A stretch of 50,731 nucleotides of DNA. Origin: Lysobacterales bacterium (lineage in GTDB: Bacteria > Pseudomonadota > Gammaproteobacteria > Xanthomonadales > Rhodanobacteraceae). The position numbers and the translations under genes were made by a program. The stretch lies in NCBI GenBank assembly GCA_021324945.1, contig JAJPID010000003.1, positions 1 to 50,731 on the forward strand, written 5' to 3'. Below, in pieces: positions 27,966-37,326 of the stretch (position 1 is its first letter; each line of letters begins with the position of its first letter). A model generated the notes under the pieces. It was not told where the DNA came from. It did not search any database and saw only the letters and a program-made list of their open reading frames with translations.

Positions 27966-28325
27966 GGAAGCTCTGATTTATCAGAGTTTCCGCGCGGCGC
28001 ATGGATGCGTCGCACGCAAAGCAAGCACGCTTCAGCTTCATGTGCTTGATTTGCGAAGCCCAATCCGGACGTGTACCAGATTCGGCGTGCTCTGACGGAT
28101 CCAGGACGGATTTGTGCAGAGCCTTCCTAACAGAGTGTTGGGAAACACCTGTTAGCGCAGGCCATGGACGGCCTGCCGCGGATCATGCGGTACAAGCGCA
28201 TGATCCGTCTAAGCTCGAGTCAGGGCGTGTACCGGACTTGAGCGCGTCGAGAAAGTGCAGGACAGCACTTTACTCAACAGTCTGTCAAAGAGCCGCCTTC
28301 GCGCGGACTGATGCGTCCAGCGTGA
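27966..28325. repeat. Train of about nine consecutive hairpins
   Basis: Successive stems are: CTCTGA/TCAGAG (27971-27986, extended outward), GGCGCAT/ATGCGTC (27996-28011), AAGCAC/GTGCTT (28023-28047), GCTCTG/CAGAGC (28089-28122), CTAACAG/CTGTTAG (28127-28155), GCAGGCC/GGCCTGC (28157-28176), CGGATCATGCG/CGCATGATCCG (28179-28207), GCTCGAGTC/GACTTGAGC (28213-28243) and AAAGTGC/GCACTTT (28252-28271). A weaker GGAC/GTCC pair follows. Arms differ while loops such as ATGGAC recur. The set ends just before the degS-like start. Confidence 0.85.
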
Positions 28326-28329
28326 GCAC

Positions 28330-29511
28330 ATGTCGCGTATTGCCCGTCCGCTCCTGTTCTTCCTGCAATTCGCGGTGGCGGGCCTAGCCGCCGCGTTCGT
28401 GATCGGCCTGCTCTGGCCGGGTCTGGGCACGCGCCTGCGTACCGGTTTGGGATTCGCTCCCCGCACGACGCTGGAGCAGGTCGTGCAGACGGCGCACCCG
28501 AATCTGGGCGAAGGACCCATTTCCTACGCCGATGCCGTCGAACGTGCCGCCCCCGCGGTCGTCAATATCTACGCGGACAAAATCGTCACTGAGCGCGCGA
28601 TCAAGGTGTTCCCCGATCCGCTGATGCAACGGCTGTTCGGCGGCGACACCGGCCAGACGCTGAGGCGCCGCGAACAAAGCCTGGGGAGTGGCGTGATCTT
28701 CACGCCCGACGGCTACGTGCTCACCAACAATCACGTGATCGCGGGCGCCGACGACATCCAGGTGATGCTCTACGACGGCCGCGTCGCGCACGCGCACGTG
28801 GTCGGCAGCGACAGCGACACCGATCTGGCCGTGCTGAAAGTGGATGCCGGCAAACTGCCGTCGATCAAGACTGATCCCGACCCGCCGCGCGTGGGCGACG
28901 TGGTGCTGGCGATCGGCAATCCCTTCGGCATCGGCCAGACGGTGACGATGGGCATCGTCAGCGCGATCGGCCGGCAATTGAGCCTGTCGCCCTACGAGGA
29001 TTTCATTCAGACCGACGCAGCGATCAACTCCGGCAATTCCGGCGGCGCGCTGGTGAATGCGCGCGGACAACTGGTCGGCATCAACACCGCGATGCTGGAG
29101 CGTGGCGTCGGCGCGGAAGGCATCGGTTTCGCCATTCCGGTGCGCACCGCCAAGATGGTGCTGGAGCAGATCGTCGAACATGGCAGCGTGGTGCGCGGCT
29201 GGCTGGGCGCCGATTACGCTGGCGTCACCGTGGCGGCCAATTCCGGCCTTCCCGCCGCGGCGCGCGGCGCCACCGTCACCGACGTCTATCCCGGCGGACC
29301 CGCCGCAAAGGCCGGTCTGCAACCCGGCGACGTGCTGCTGCAGGTAGGCAAGCAGCCGGTGATCGACCCCGCCGACCTACGCAACCGCGAAGCGGAAATG
29401 AAACCGGGCACGACCGTGGAAGTATCCGGCCTGCGCGACGGCACACCGTTCCACACCGACGTGGTGCTGGCGCGAAGGCCGGAGGTGCGTGCGACGGGAG
29501 CGAGCGGATGA
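28330..29511 (+). CDS. DegS-like trypsin/PDZ protease
   Basis: The 393-residue protein has an N-terminal membrane anchor (about 8-30), a trypsin-like domain with the triad His135 (TNNHVI), Asp165 (TDLAVL) and Ser237 (GNSGGA), and a single PDZ domain (about 285-375). One PDZ and an uncleaved anchor fit DegS, the periplasmic sensor that starts sigma-E anti-sigma cleavage, better than DegP. The neighbourhood of petABC and sspAB is usual for degS in gammaproteobacteria. I see no clear Shine-Dalgarno; a hairpin cluster directly precedes the ATG. Confidence 0.9.
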   Translation: MSRIARPLLFFLQFAVAGLAAAFVIGLLWPGLGTRLRTGLGFAPRTTLEQVVQTAHPNLGEGPISYADAVERAAPAVVNIYADKIVTERAIKVFPDPLMQRLFGGDTGQTLRRREQSLGSGVIFTPDGYVLTNNHVIAGADDIQVMLYDGRVAHAHVVGSDSDTDLAVLKVDAGKLPSIKTDPDPPRVGDVVLAIGNPFGIGQTVTMGIVSAIGRQLSLSPYEDFIQTDAAINSGNSGGALVNARGQLVGINTAMLERGVGAEGIGFAIPVRTAKMVLEQIVEHGSVVRGWLGADYAGVTVAANSGLPAAARGATVTDVYPGGPAAKAGLQPGDVLLQVGKQPVIDPADLRNREAEMKPGTTVEVSGLRDGTPFHTDVVLARRPEVRATGASG

Positions 29512-29578
29512 GGATGAGGCGTGAGGGTAGCTCGGTTGGGCGGGAGCAGCGAAGCGGATTCCGCTGTCCGAGTTGAAC

Positions 29579-30787
29579 CTACTGCACGCCCGCCGCCGCC
29601 AGCGTGGTCGGGTGCAAAGCTTCCAGATAGCGCTTGCGCAGGATGGCGACGCGTTTGACGTACACCTGCGTCTCGTCGTACGGCGGCACACCGTTGTATT
29701 TGCGCACGGCGGCTTCGCCGGCGTTGTACCCGGCGACCGCCAGCGCCACGTTGCCGCCGAAATCTCGCAGCAGTTGCGCGAGGTAGGCCGCGCCGCCGCG
29801 GATGTTCTGATCGATGTCGAAGGCGTCGGTGACGCCGAGATCGGCGGCGGTGCCGGGCATCAGTTGCATCAGGCCCTGCGCGCCCTTGTACGACAGCGCG
29901 CGCGGATTGAAAGCGGATTCGGCGTGGATCACCGCGCGCAGCAGCGCCTCGCTGATACCGTTGTGCTGCGCGGCCGCGCGGATTTCGTCGCCGTAATCGT
30001 TCAAGTGCAACGCGACCGTGTTGAAATTCACGCGCGAATGCACATTGCAGGCGTAGCACGTGATGATGTAGGTGAACAGCATCTTCGCGTTCGCGCCCTG
30101 CGCGCGCGAGGCGATGTTGGTGTATTCCACGCTGCCGTCCGCGCGCGCGATCTTGTACACCGCGCCGCGTTTGGGCGCTTCGGGTTTCACCGTCAACGGC
30201 GCGGGCGCGAATGCGGCTGGTGTCACGTTCACCACGGTTTTCGTTTGCGTTGGCGCAGCGATCGCGCCGCGCGGCGGTGATGTGGACGAGCCAGCCGCCT
30301 TCTCCGGTTTCAATGCACGCGGCAACAGATCCACCGCGATCTTGTCCATCAACTCCATCGGCCAGGGTTTTTCGACATCCACCAGTCCGGGCACCGGCGG
30401 CGGCGGCAATTCCCGCATGACCGGCGCCGGCGCCTGCGCCAGCGGCTTGATCGCGATCACCGCCGGATTGGCCTGCACTTCCTTGGGCGGCGATGCAGGA
30501 CTCGTGCTGTCCGGCGGTGCATACGCGGCCGGCACAAATTCGTGGATCGGCGCGGCATCGGCGGTCGCGATCGGCACCGCGGCGATGGGCGCCGCGCGCG
30601 GCACGTGATGCGGCCGCGGCGCTTCGAGGTTGCTGATCAGCTTGCAATTGCGATAGCCGGCCGTGTGATCGGCCACCACCATCTCTCCCTGGCTGCCGTC
30701 GCAGCGGTACAGCGCGCCATGTGCAGGCAAGACCATGATCATTGACAGAATCAGCGCGCCGATCCGCAACGCGCGCGCACCCGGCAT
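29579..30787 (-). CDS. Lytic transglycosylase with DUF4124-like segments
   Basis: A 402-residue secreted protein. A signal peptide ([15 protein letters not shown]) precedes a DUF4124-like segment [15 protein letters not shown] long proline- and alanine-rich linker, a second such segment ([18 protein letters not shown]) and a C-terminal SLT domain follow. The SLT catalytic glutamate is in [12 protein letters not shown], with [10 protein letters not shown] and [13 protein letters not shown] following. It cleaves peptidoglycan between MurNAc and GlcNAc. The start is uncertain: the frame is open to a GTG at 30880, but the ATG at 30787 puts the signal peptide at the N terminus. It converges with the degS-like gene. 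Confidence 0.88.
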   Translation of the reverse strand: MPGARALRIGALILSMIMVLPAHGALYRCDGSQGEMVVADHTAGYRNCKLISNLEAPRPHHVPRAAPIAAVPIATADAAPIHEFVPAAYAPPDSTSPASPPKEVQANPAVIAIKPLAQAPAPVMRELPPPPVPGLVDVEKPWPMELMDKIAVDLLPRALKPEKAAGSSTSPPRGAIAAPTQTKTVVNVTPAAFAPAPLTVKPEAPKRGAVYKIARADGSVEYTNIASRAQGANAKMLFTYIITCYACNVHSRVNFNTVALHLNDYGDEIRAAAQHNGISEALLRAVIHAESAFNPRALSYKGAQGLMQLMPGTAADLGVTDAFDIDQNIRGGAAYLAQLLRDFGGNVALAVAGYNAGEAAVRKYNGVPPYDETQVYVKRVAILRKRYLEALHPTTLAAAGVQ

Positions 30788-30986
30788 CCGCCGCGCTGGC
30801 AGCGAATGGTCGAAGGAAACGGAATGCGCGCGACGGCCGCCCGTTTCCCCAGCGTCTGTGGCGGTGTGCATGGCGGGCACAGTGTGCTCTCAAGGTCAGG
30901 CTCTGCCAAGCGTCCGGATTCACGTTTCGGGCCAGTGCTCCCGGCATCCGGGTAAAATGGCCCCCTTGCCCGCTCCGCCTCAGGCC

Positions 30987-32354
30987 ATGTCCGCCCGTCC
31001 CGCGACCCCACCCACCGGCAAGGTCTTCATCAAGACCCACGGCTGCCAGATGAATGAGTACGACAGCGCGCGCATGGCCGACGTGCTGGCGGATGCGCAC
31101 GGGCTGGAGTTGACGCAGGATGAAACTGAAGCGGACGTGATCCTGGTCAATACCTGCTCGATTCGCGAGAAGGCGCAGGAGAAGGTGTTTTCGCAGCTCG
31201 GTCGCTGGAGGGAATTGAAGCAGGCCAACCCGCAGGTGTTGATCGGCGTCGGCGGTTGCGTGGCGAGCCAGGAAGGCGAGGCGATCGTCAAGCGCGCGCC
31301 GTATGTCGATCTGGTGTTCGGCCCGCAGACATTGCACCGCCTGCCGCAACTGATCGAAGCGCGCCGCGCGACCGGCGCGCCGCAGGTGGACATTTCGTTT
31401 CCCGAGATCGAGAAGTTCGATTCGTTGCCCGAGCCGCGTGCGGAAGGGCCGAGCGCATTCGTTTCCATCATGGAGGGCTGCTCGAAATATTGTTCGTTCT
31501 GCGTGGTGCCCTACACACGCGGCACGGAAATCTCGCGGCCGTTCGACGACGTGCTGGCGGAAGTGGCGTCGCTCGCCGAACAGGGCGTGCGCGAAATCAA
31601 CCTGCTGGGCCAGAACGTTAACGCCTATCGCGGGCCGATGCATGATGGCGGCGTGGCCGATCTCGCACTGCTGATCCGCGCGATCGCGCAATTGGATGAG
31701 ATCGGCCGCATCCGTTTCACCACGTCGCATCCACTGGAGTTCTCGGATTCGCTGATCGCGGCCTATCGCGACGTGCCGAAGCTGGCGAATTACCTGCACC
31801 TCCCCGTGCAGTCCGGTTCCGATCGGATTCTCTCGGCGATGAAACGCGGCTACACCGCGCTCGAATTCAAGGCGAAGATCCGGAAATTGCGCGCAGTACG
31901 GCCGGATATTTCTGTCTCGAGCGATTTCATCGTCGGCTTCCCCGGCGAGACCGACGCGGATTTCGAAGCGACCATGAAACTGATCGAAGACGTCGGTTTC
32001 GACCAATCGTTCTCCTTTATCTACTCGCGTCGGCCCGGCACACCCGCGGCCAGCTTGCACGACGACACGCCCGATGAAGTGAAACACGCGCGGCTGACGC
32101 GCCTGCAAAACACCATTAACGCGTACGCTGCGAAAATCAGCGAGGCGATGGTCGGCAGCCTGCAGCGCGTGTTGGTCACGGGCCCGAGCGCGCGCAACCC
32201 GAACGAGCTCACCGGCAAGACCGAGAACATGCGTTCGGTGAATTTTCCCGGCGATGCGCGCCTGATCGGCCAATTCGTGGACGTGACGATCACCGCGGCG
32301 CTCACCAATTCGTTGCGCGCGCGTGTCGTGCGTAACGACGCACAAGCGGCATGA
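30987..32354 (+). CDS. miaB: tRNA-2-methylthio-N6-dimethylallyladenosine synthase
   Basis: The 455-residue radical SAM enzyme adds the methylthio group to i6A37 of tRNAs. The auxiliary cluster cysteines are Cys20 ([12 protein letters not shown]), Cys57 and Cys91. The radical SAM triad is Cys165, Cys169 and Cys172 (GCSKYCSFC), and a TRAM domain closes the protein. I chose the ATG at 30987; an ATG at 30957 adds ten residues but sits on a TAAAAT box that looks like a -10 element. Its stop overlaps the ybeZ start (ATGA). Confidence 0.95.
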   Translation: MSARPATPPTGKVFIKTHGCQMNEYDSARMADVLADAHGLELTQDETEADVILVNTCSIREKAQEKVFSQLGRWRELKQANPQVLIGVGGCVASQEGEAIVKRAPYVDLVFGPQTLHRLPQLIEARRATGAPQVDISFPEIEKFDSLPEPRAEGPSAFVSIMEGCSKYCSFCVVPYTRGTEISRPFDDVLAEVASLAEQGVREINLLGQNVNAYRGPMHDGGVADLALLIRAIAQLDEIGRIRFTTSHPLEFSDSLIAAYRDVPKLANYLHLPVQSGSDRILSAMKRGYTALEFKAKIRKLRAVRPDISVSSDFIVGFPGETDADFEATMKLIEDVGFDQSFSFIYSRRPGTPAASLHDDTPDEVKHARLTRLQNTINAYAAKISEAMVGSLQRVLVTGPSARNPNELTGKTENMRSVNFPGDARLIGQFVDVTITAALTNSLRARVVRNDAQAA

Positions 32355-33337
32355 CCGAACCGCTCACCCAGCGCGATCTCGCGCTCGAACCGGATGACGC
32401 GCAGCGGCTGGCCAATCTGTGCGGGCCGTTCGACGAGCACCTGCGGCAGATCGAACTGCGGCTTGGCGTCGAGATCAACAACCGCGGCAATCTGTTTCGC
32501 GTGATCGGGGAGGAATTCGCGGTCAAGGCGGGCGAGCGCCTGTTGCGCGACCTGTATGCCGCCACCGAATGCGAAACGCTGACGGGCGCGAAGATCAACT
32601 TGCACTTGGCCGAGTCCGGCGTGGACGCGCTGACCGAACAGGCCGCGGAAAGCGCGCAGGAAGTAACGATCAAGGTCAAGCGCGGTGTGATCCGCGGCCG
32701 CGGCCCGAACCAGATGCGCTACCTGCACGCGATCGCCACGCACGACGTCAATTTCGGCGTCGGCCCGGCCGGCACGGGCAAGACCTATCTCGCGGTCGCC
32801 AGCGCGGTGGAAGCGCTGGAAGCCGGCCGCGCGCAACGCCTGATCCTGGTGCGGCCCGCGGTGGAAGCGGGCGAAAAACTCGGGTTTCTGCCGGGCGATC
32901 TGGCGCAGAAGGTCGATCCCTACTTGCGCCCGCTGTACGACGCGCTGTACGAAATGCTCGGTTTCGAGCGCGTGGCGAAACTGCTGGAACGCAACGTGAT
33001 CGAGATCGCGCCGCTCGCGTACATGCGCGGCCGCACCTTGAACGACTGCTTCGTGATCCTCGACGAGGCGCAGAACACCACGGTCGAGCAGATGAAAATG
33101 TTCCTGACCCGCATCGGCTTCGGTTCGGTCGCCGTGGTCACCGGCGACGTGACCCAGGTCGATCTGCCGCGCAATGCGCGCTCGGGCCTGCGTCACGTGA
33201 TCGAAGTGCTGCGGGGTGTCGATGGCATCAGCTTCACCTTCTTCACCTCGCGCGACGTGGTGCGGCATCCGCTGGTGGCGAAGATCGTGCGAGCGTACGA
33301 ATCTGCCGAGCAGCGCGAATCCGATGCCGGCGATTGA
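32351..33337 (+). CDS. ybeZ: PhoH-like ATPase YbeZ
   Basis: A 328-residue P-loop protein with Walker A GPAGTGKT (138-145) and Walker [12 protein letters not shown]. It is the usual partner of the YbeY endoribonuclease and is implicated in RNA handling. Start and stop overlap both neighbours (miaB by four bases, ybeY by 14), so miaB-ybeZ-ybeY are tightly coupled. Length is normal. Confidence 0.94.
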   Translation: MTEPLTQRDLALEPDDAQRLANLCGPFDEHLRQIELRLGVEINNRGNLFRVIGEEFAVKAGERLLRDLYAATECETLTGAKINLHLAESGVDALTEQAAESAQEVTIKVKRGVIRGRGPNQMRYLHAIATHDVNFGVGPAGTGKTYLAVASAVEALEAGRAQRLILVRPAVEAGEKLGFLPGDLAQKVDPYLRPLYDALYEMLGFERVAKLLERNVIEIAPLAYMRGRTLNDCFVILDEAQNTTVEQMKMFLTRIGFGSVAVVTGDVTQVDLPRNARSGLRHVIEVLRGVDGISFTFFTSRDVVRHPLVAKIVRAYESAEQRESDAGD

Positions 33338-33806
33338 GTTGCATGTTTCCTGCGCCGCGCCTCGCCGCGGCGTGCCGGCGCCCGCGAGTTTCCGCCGTTG
33401 GGTCGAAGCCGCGCTGGAAGGTGCGCGGCATCGCAAAGCCTCGGAAGTGTCGTTGCGCATTGTCGGCGCTCGCGAAGGCCGAGCGCTCAACCGTCGCTAC
33501 CGCGGACGAGATTACGCGACCAACGTGCTGTCGTTCCCGGTCGAGTTGCCGGATGGGATCGAGTCGCCGCTGCTGGGCGATATCGTGATCTGCGCGCCAG
33601 TGGTCGCAGGCGAGGCGCGCGAACAGGGCAAGGCCGTTCGCGACCACTATGCGCATCTGACCGTTCACGGTGTGCTGCACCTGCTGGGATTTGATCACCA
33701 GAACGAACGCGACGCCGCCAAGATGGAAACGCTGGAGACGCGCGTGCTGGCGAGGTTGGGGGTCAATGATCCTTATCAGAATGAAGCGGAGATTGAGAAC
33801 GATTGA
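33324..33806 (+). CDS. ybeY: Endoribonuclease YbeY
   Basis: The 160-residue metalloprotein has the zinc motif [11 protein letters not shown] with His115, His119 and His125, and the conserved NVLSFP strand. It acts in 16S rRNA 3' maturation and ribosome quality control. I chose the ATG at 33324, 14 bases inside ybeZ, because it gives the standard N terminus; a longer frame from 33216 overlaps ybeZ with unconserved sequence. Confidence 0.95.
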   Translation: MPAIELHVSCAAPRRGVPAPASFRRWVEAALEGARHRKASEVSLRIVGAREGRALNRRYRGRDYATNVLSFPVELPDGIESPLLGDIVICAPVVAGEAREQGKAVRDHYAHLTVHGVLHLLGFDHQNERDAAKMETLETRVLARLGVNDPYQNEAEIEND

Positions 33807-33928
33807 TGGGAACGCGAAAACCGCAGATCGCTGCAGGATCGAGACGCCTGCGGAAGCATGATCTCTCCTCGCGTTTCACTCTTCCGCTACACTATTAGTT
33901 CCGCCCCTTCGGGGACGTGCTTTAGTCC

Positions 33929-34777
33929 ATGTCCGCAGAACCTCCCAGTACCTCCGGCCCCGTCCACCGCTCCTGGTGGGACCGTCTGGGCCACATGCTT
34001 TCCGGTGAACCGCGCAATCGCGAGGAATTGCTCGCCGAATTGCGCGAGGCGCAGGCCAACGGCCTGCTCTCCAGCGACACCTACGCCATGATCGAAGGTG
34101 CGCTGCGCGTCGCGCACATGACCGTGGATGACGTGATGGTGCCGCGTGCGCAGATGGTGATGCTGGCGATCGATGACGATCCCGCCTCGATCCTTTCGAC
34201 GGTGGTCGAATCCGGTCACTCCCGTTTTCCGGTGCACGGCGAGGACAAGGACGAGATTCTCGGCGTCCTGCTCGCGAAAGATTTATTGCGCGGCTGCGCG
34301 GATGGCAAACCCGCCGATGTGCGCGCGCTGCTGCGCCCGGCGATGATGATCCCGGAATCGATGCGCCTCAACGTGCTGCTGGCGGAACTGCGCCGCTCGC
34401 GCAATCACATGGCGGTAGTCGTGGACGAGTATGGCGGCGTTGCTGGCCTGATCACCATCGAGGACATCCTCGAGGAAATCGTCGGCGAGATCGACGACGA
34501 ACACGACGACGAGGTCGAACCACGCATGATCGTCCCGGCCGGCGAATCCGAATGGCTGGTAGATGCGCTGACGCCGATCGAGGACTTCAACGAGCAATTC
34601 GGCAGCGCGTTCTCGGACGAGGAGCACGACACCATCGGCGGCATGGTCACCGCCGAAATCGGCCACCTGCCCGAACCCGGCGAGGAGTCCACGCTGGATG
34701 GCTTCGTCTTCAGCGTCACCCGCGCCGACGATCGGCGCGTGTTGCAATTCCGGGTGCGCAAGCGCGATGCGGCGTGA
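33929..34777 (+). CDS. corC: CorC/HlyC-type CBS-domain protein
   Basis: A 282-residue cytosolic protein with a CBS pair (about 65-185; VPRAQMVMLAID, VVDEYGGVAGLITIEDILEE) and a C-terminal CorC_HlyC domain ending FRVRKRDAA. An acidic DDEHDDE stretch lies between the two. CorC is linked to magnesium and cobalt efflux with CorA. Here it follows ybeY after 122 bases that contain a small CCCC-TTC-GGGG hairpin, and a corA gene lies 1.5 kb downstream, in keeping with a magnesium theme. Confidence 0.93.
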   Translation: MSAEPPSTSGPVHRSWWDRLGHMLSGEPRNREELLAELREAQANGLLSSDTYAMIEGALRVAHMTVDDVMVPRAQMVMLAIDDDPASILSTVVESGHSRFPVHGEDKDEILGVLLAKDLLRGCADGKPADVRALLRPAMMIPESMRLNVLLAELRRSRNHMAVVVDEYGGVAGLITIEDILEEIVGEIDDEHDDEVEPRMIVPAGESEWLVDALTPIEDFNEQFGSAFSDEEHDTIGGMVTAEIGHLPEPGEESTLDGFVFSVTRADDRRVLQFRVRKRDAA

Positions 34778-36014
34778 ACCGCGGCGCGCGCGGTTCCTGC
34801 ACTGCATCGCCCTGATCGCGATCTTCGCCTGCATTGCGTTTTCGGAACGCGCCCAAGCCGACATTCCATATGCCTCCGGCGAAGACCTGCGCGTCGATCT
34901 CTACACCTACGGCCCGGGCGAGATCTACTGGGAACGCTTCGGCCACGACGCGCTGGTACTGACGGATGTGCGCGATGGCCAGGCGATCGCCTTCAACTAC
35001 GGCCTGTTCGATTTCAACCAGAAGAATTTCTTCCTCAACTTCGCGCGCGGGCGCATGAATTATCTCGCCGCCGCGTGGCCGCTGGCGGATGATCTCAATG
35101 AATACGAAGGCGAAGGCCGCTGGATCCTGGCGCAGCGCCTGAACCTTACGCCGCAGCAGCGCGCGCGTCTGCGCGATTTCCTGATCTGGAACGTGCAGCC
35201 GCAGAACGCGCGCTACGCCTACGACTACTACGTCGCCAACTGCACCACGCGCATCCGCGACGCATTGAACGACGTGCTCGGCGGCGCGTTGCGCGCGCAG
35301 ATGCAGCAACAGCCGCGCACATTCACCTATCGATCGCAAACCCTGCGGCTGATGGCCGCGCAGCCGTGGCTGATGCTGCTGCTCGATCTCGGGCTCGGTC
35401 CCTACGCCGACCAGCCGTTGAACGGCTGGAGCGGAAGTTTTCTGCCCGCGCAATTGATGCAGACGTTGCGCAGCGTGCGCACGCCAGACGGACAGCCTCT
35501 CGTCATCCACGAAACACTTATCGCGCAGGCGCGCATTCCGCCGCCATCCGATTCTTCACCCGCCTTGCGCTGGCCGATGCTTGCCATCGGCCTGATCATC
35601 GGTATTGCCTTCGCGCTGGCCGGATGGTTTCGTCGATGCAACCGCATCGCGCGTTATGCGTTCGCTTTCGGCGGCGCGTTTTACACGCTGCTCGCCGGCA
35701 TCGCCGGAGCCGGCATGGCCCTGCTGTGGGCCTTCACCGCGCACCGCTCCGCCTGGGCCAATGCAAACCTGCTCTTGTTCGATCCGCTGGCGCTGCTCCT
35801 GATCCCCGCCCTGCTGCCCCTCGCGCGCCGCGAAGCACGCGCGAGCCACTTCGCCATCGCATTGACCTCCGTCTTCGCGCTCGTCGCACTCATCGCGCTG
35901 ATCCTCCACCTCACCGGCCTCCTGCCGCAACACAACCTGCACTGGATCCTGCTCGCGCTGCCGGTGTGGCTGGGGGTGTTATCTGGATTGCGACGATATG
36001 GCGAGGAGAGATAA
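34767..36014 (+). CDS. DUF4105 family membrane protein
   Basis: The 415-residue protein overlaps corC by 11 bases. It has a Sec signal (about 1-30), then a DUF4105 region with YTYGPGEIYWERFGHDALVL and the conserved NCTTRIRDALND. About five membrane helices fill the C-terminal 140 residues. The conserved histidine and cysteine recall a papain-like or NlpC-like arrangement, which is my inference; no activity is established. The overlap indicates coupled expression with corC. Confidence 0.86.
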   Translation: MRREPRRARFLHCIALIAIFACIAFSERAQADIPYASGEDLRVDLYTYGPGEIYWERFGHDALVLTDVRDGQAIAFNYGLFDFNQKNFFLNFARGRMNYLAAAWPLADDLNEYEGEGRWILAQRLNLTPQQRARLRDFLIWNVQPQNARYAYDYYVANCTTRIRDALNDVLGGALRAQMQQQPRTFTYRSQTLRLMAAQPWLMLLLDLGLGPYADQPLNGWSGSFLPAQLMQTLRSVRTPDGQPLVIHETLIAQARIPPPSDSSPALRWPMLAIGLIIGIAFALAGWFRRCNRIARYAFAFGGAFYTLLAGIAGAGMALLWAFTAHRSAWANANLLLFDPLALLLIPALLPLARREARASHFAIALTSVFALVALIALILHLTGLLPQHNLHWILLALPVWLGVLSGLRRYGEER

Positions 36015-36101
36015 TCGGCCCGTCGCGATGGCTTGACTTGGGGTCGTCGCATGATTTGCGACAATCCTGTGTGCACACTCCGTATGGTATCGCCAGCGGA
36101 T

Positions 36102-36122
36102 GCGCTGAGAGCCCAGCGCCTT
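36102..36122 (+). terminator. Possible terminator after the DUF4105 gene
   Basis: A perfect six-base stem GCGCTG/CAGCGC with loop AGAGCC is followed by CTTTCG. Stem and T tract are both short, and it might instead belong to the 5' region of the RNA that follows. Confidence 0.35.
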
Positions 36123-36138
36123 TCGCGCAAATCAGCCA

Positions 36139-36298
36139 GTGTGGGGGGAACTAGAGAGGCCAGTCCCGTGAGCTAATCAGGTTTGGGCTGAAAGGGCGGC
36201 CATTGGCACTTTTGGCAAGTGACTGAGGCGCGGCGACCGCGATCACCTTGCAGACCTTATCCCAAGCAGCCTGCAACTGAAACACGCCCCCCCCCCCG
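36139..36298 (+). ncRNA. ssrS: Probable 6S RNA
   Basis: The segment GGCCAGTCCCGTGAGC (36158-36173) matches the conserved 5' part of E. coli 6S RNA (GGGCCAGUCCCCUGAGCC). Further on, ATCACCTTG (36242-36250) and CAGCCTGC (36267-36274) match the E. coli 3' half (UUCACCUUG and CAGCCUGC) in order and at similar spacing. A CACTT-TTGGC-AAGTG hairpin fills the middle, and G6 at 36143-36148 can pair with the C11 run at 36287-36297. 6S RNA binds sigma-70 RNA polymerase and restrains transcription in stationary phase. Ends are approximate. The usual zapA and ygfA neighbours are not here. Confidence 0.68.
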
Positions 36299-36329
36299 CA
36301 ATCTCCGAATGGCGTGGCATCATCCACGC

Positions 36330-37322
36330 ATGGATACGCCGTCGAAAAACCCCATGGTCGCCAACTGCGTCGCCTATGACGCGCAGGGGCGGCGTATCGA
36401 TGACATCACGCTGGATGAAATCAGCGATGTGCTGGCAAAGCCGGACACGTTCGTGTGGGTCGGGCTGGTGGAACCGGATGAAGCGCTGCTGCAAAAGATG
36501 AGCGAGGAATTCGGCCTGCACGAACTCGCGGTCGAGGACGCGCACAGCGCGCACCAGCGGCCGAAGATCGAGGCCTACGGCGATTCGTTGTTCATCGTGG
36601 TGCAAACCGCGCAACTGCTCGGTGGCAACATCAGCTTTGGTGAAACGCACATCTTTCTGGGCCCGCGTTATCTGCTGACCGTGCGCCACGGCGCTTCACT
36701 TTCCTACGCGCCGGCGCGGCGCAGTTGCGAAAGCGCGCCCGATCACCTCGCCTATGGTCCGAGTTACGGCCTGTACTCGGTGCTGGATTTCATCGTCGAC
36801 AACTTTCTGCCGATCGTGCAGGAGTTCAAGAAGGAACTGCAGGAGCTGGAGCAGGACATCTTTGCCGAGTCGTACAAGCGCGACACCATCAAGCGGCTGT
36901 ACGACATGCAGCGCGAACTGCTGAACCTGAAACTCGCGGTGGCCCCGCTGCAGGACATTCTGAGTCAATTGGTGCGCCTGCATCCCAACCTGATCCGCGA
37001 CGAGGTGCGGCCGTATTTCCGCGACGTGCACGATCACGTCACGCGCGTCAGCGACGCGATTGGTTCGATGCGGGAGATGCTGGGCGCGGCGATGAACGTC
37101 AATCTCTCGCTGATCACCGTGCGCCAAAACGAAGTGGTGAAACGACTGGCGGGCTGGGCCGCGCTGCTGGCCGCGCCGACGTTGCTGGCGAGCTGGTATG
37201 GCATGAACTTTCACAACATGCCGGAACTGGACAAGCCTTATGCGTATCCAGTCGTGATCGCGGTGACGCTGATCGTGTGCACGGCGCTGTATATCGGCCT
37301 CAAACGCGCGAAGTGGCTGTAG
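36330..37322 (+). CDS. corA: CorA-type magnesium/cobalt channel
   Basis: A 330-residue protein with the cytosolic alpha/beta funnel domain, a long helical stalk (about 145-255) and two C-terminal membrane helices. The first helix ends in the signature YGMNFHNMPEL, the selectivity loop of the pentameric CorA channel. I chose the ATG at 36330; the frame is open 37 codons upstream through the C11 tract and the RNA, but that part is not protein-like. It converges with lgt with four bases between stops. Confidence 0.93.
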   Translation: MDTPSKNPMVANCVAYDAQGRRIDDITLDEISDVLAKPDTFVWVGLVEPDEALLQKMSEEFGLHELAVEDAHSAHQRPKIEAYGDSLFIVVQTAQLLGGNISFGETHIFLGPRYLLTVRHGASLSYAPARRSCESAPDHLAYGPSYGLYSVLDFIVDNFLPIVQEFKKELQELEQDIFAESYKRDTIKRLYDMQRELLNLKLAVAPLQDILSQLVRLHPNLIRDEVRPYFRDVHDHVTRVSDAIGSMREMLGAAMNVNLSLITVRQNEVVKRLAGWAALLAAPTLLASWYGMNFHNMPELDKPYAYPVVIAVTLIVCTALYIGLKRAKWL

Positions 37323-37326
37323 CGCA

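Larger units (their letters stand above)
27593..28329. other. 737-base gene-free region between petA and the degS-like gene
   Basis: Both flanking genes start here and diverge. The petA side (27593-27870) has no ORF that I can support. A dispersed repeat follows (27874-27960), then a train of hairpins runs to the degS-like start codon. Short frames across the hairpins match nothing. Confidence 0.7.

Noticed and set aside
27966-28325. CRISPR array
   Set aside because: The units are self-complementary hairpins of differing sequence; there is no direct repeat of constant length with spacers and no cas gene.
29286-32345. A 1019-codon open frame on the minus strand across the transglycosylase and miaB genes
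   Set aside because: It lies in another frame of the transglycosylase gene and antisense to miaB; its translation is arginine-, histidine- and alanine-rich with no domain, a usual by-product of high G+C codon use.
36096-36200. TPP or other riboswitch before corA, because of CTGAGAGCCC
   Set aside because: The remaining conserved thi-box parts, such as ACCTGATCTGG, are absent, and the stretch fits 6S RNA signature words better.
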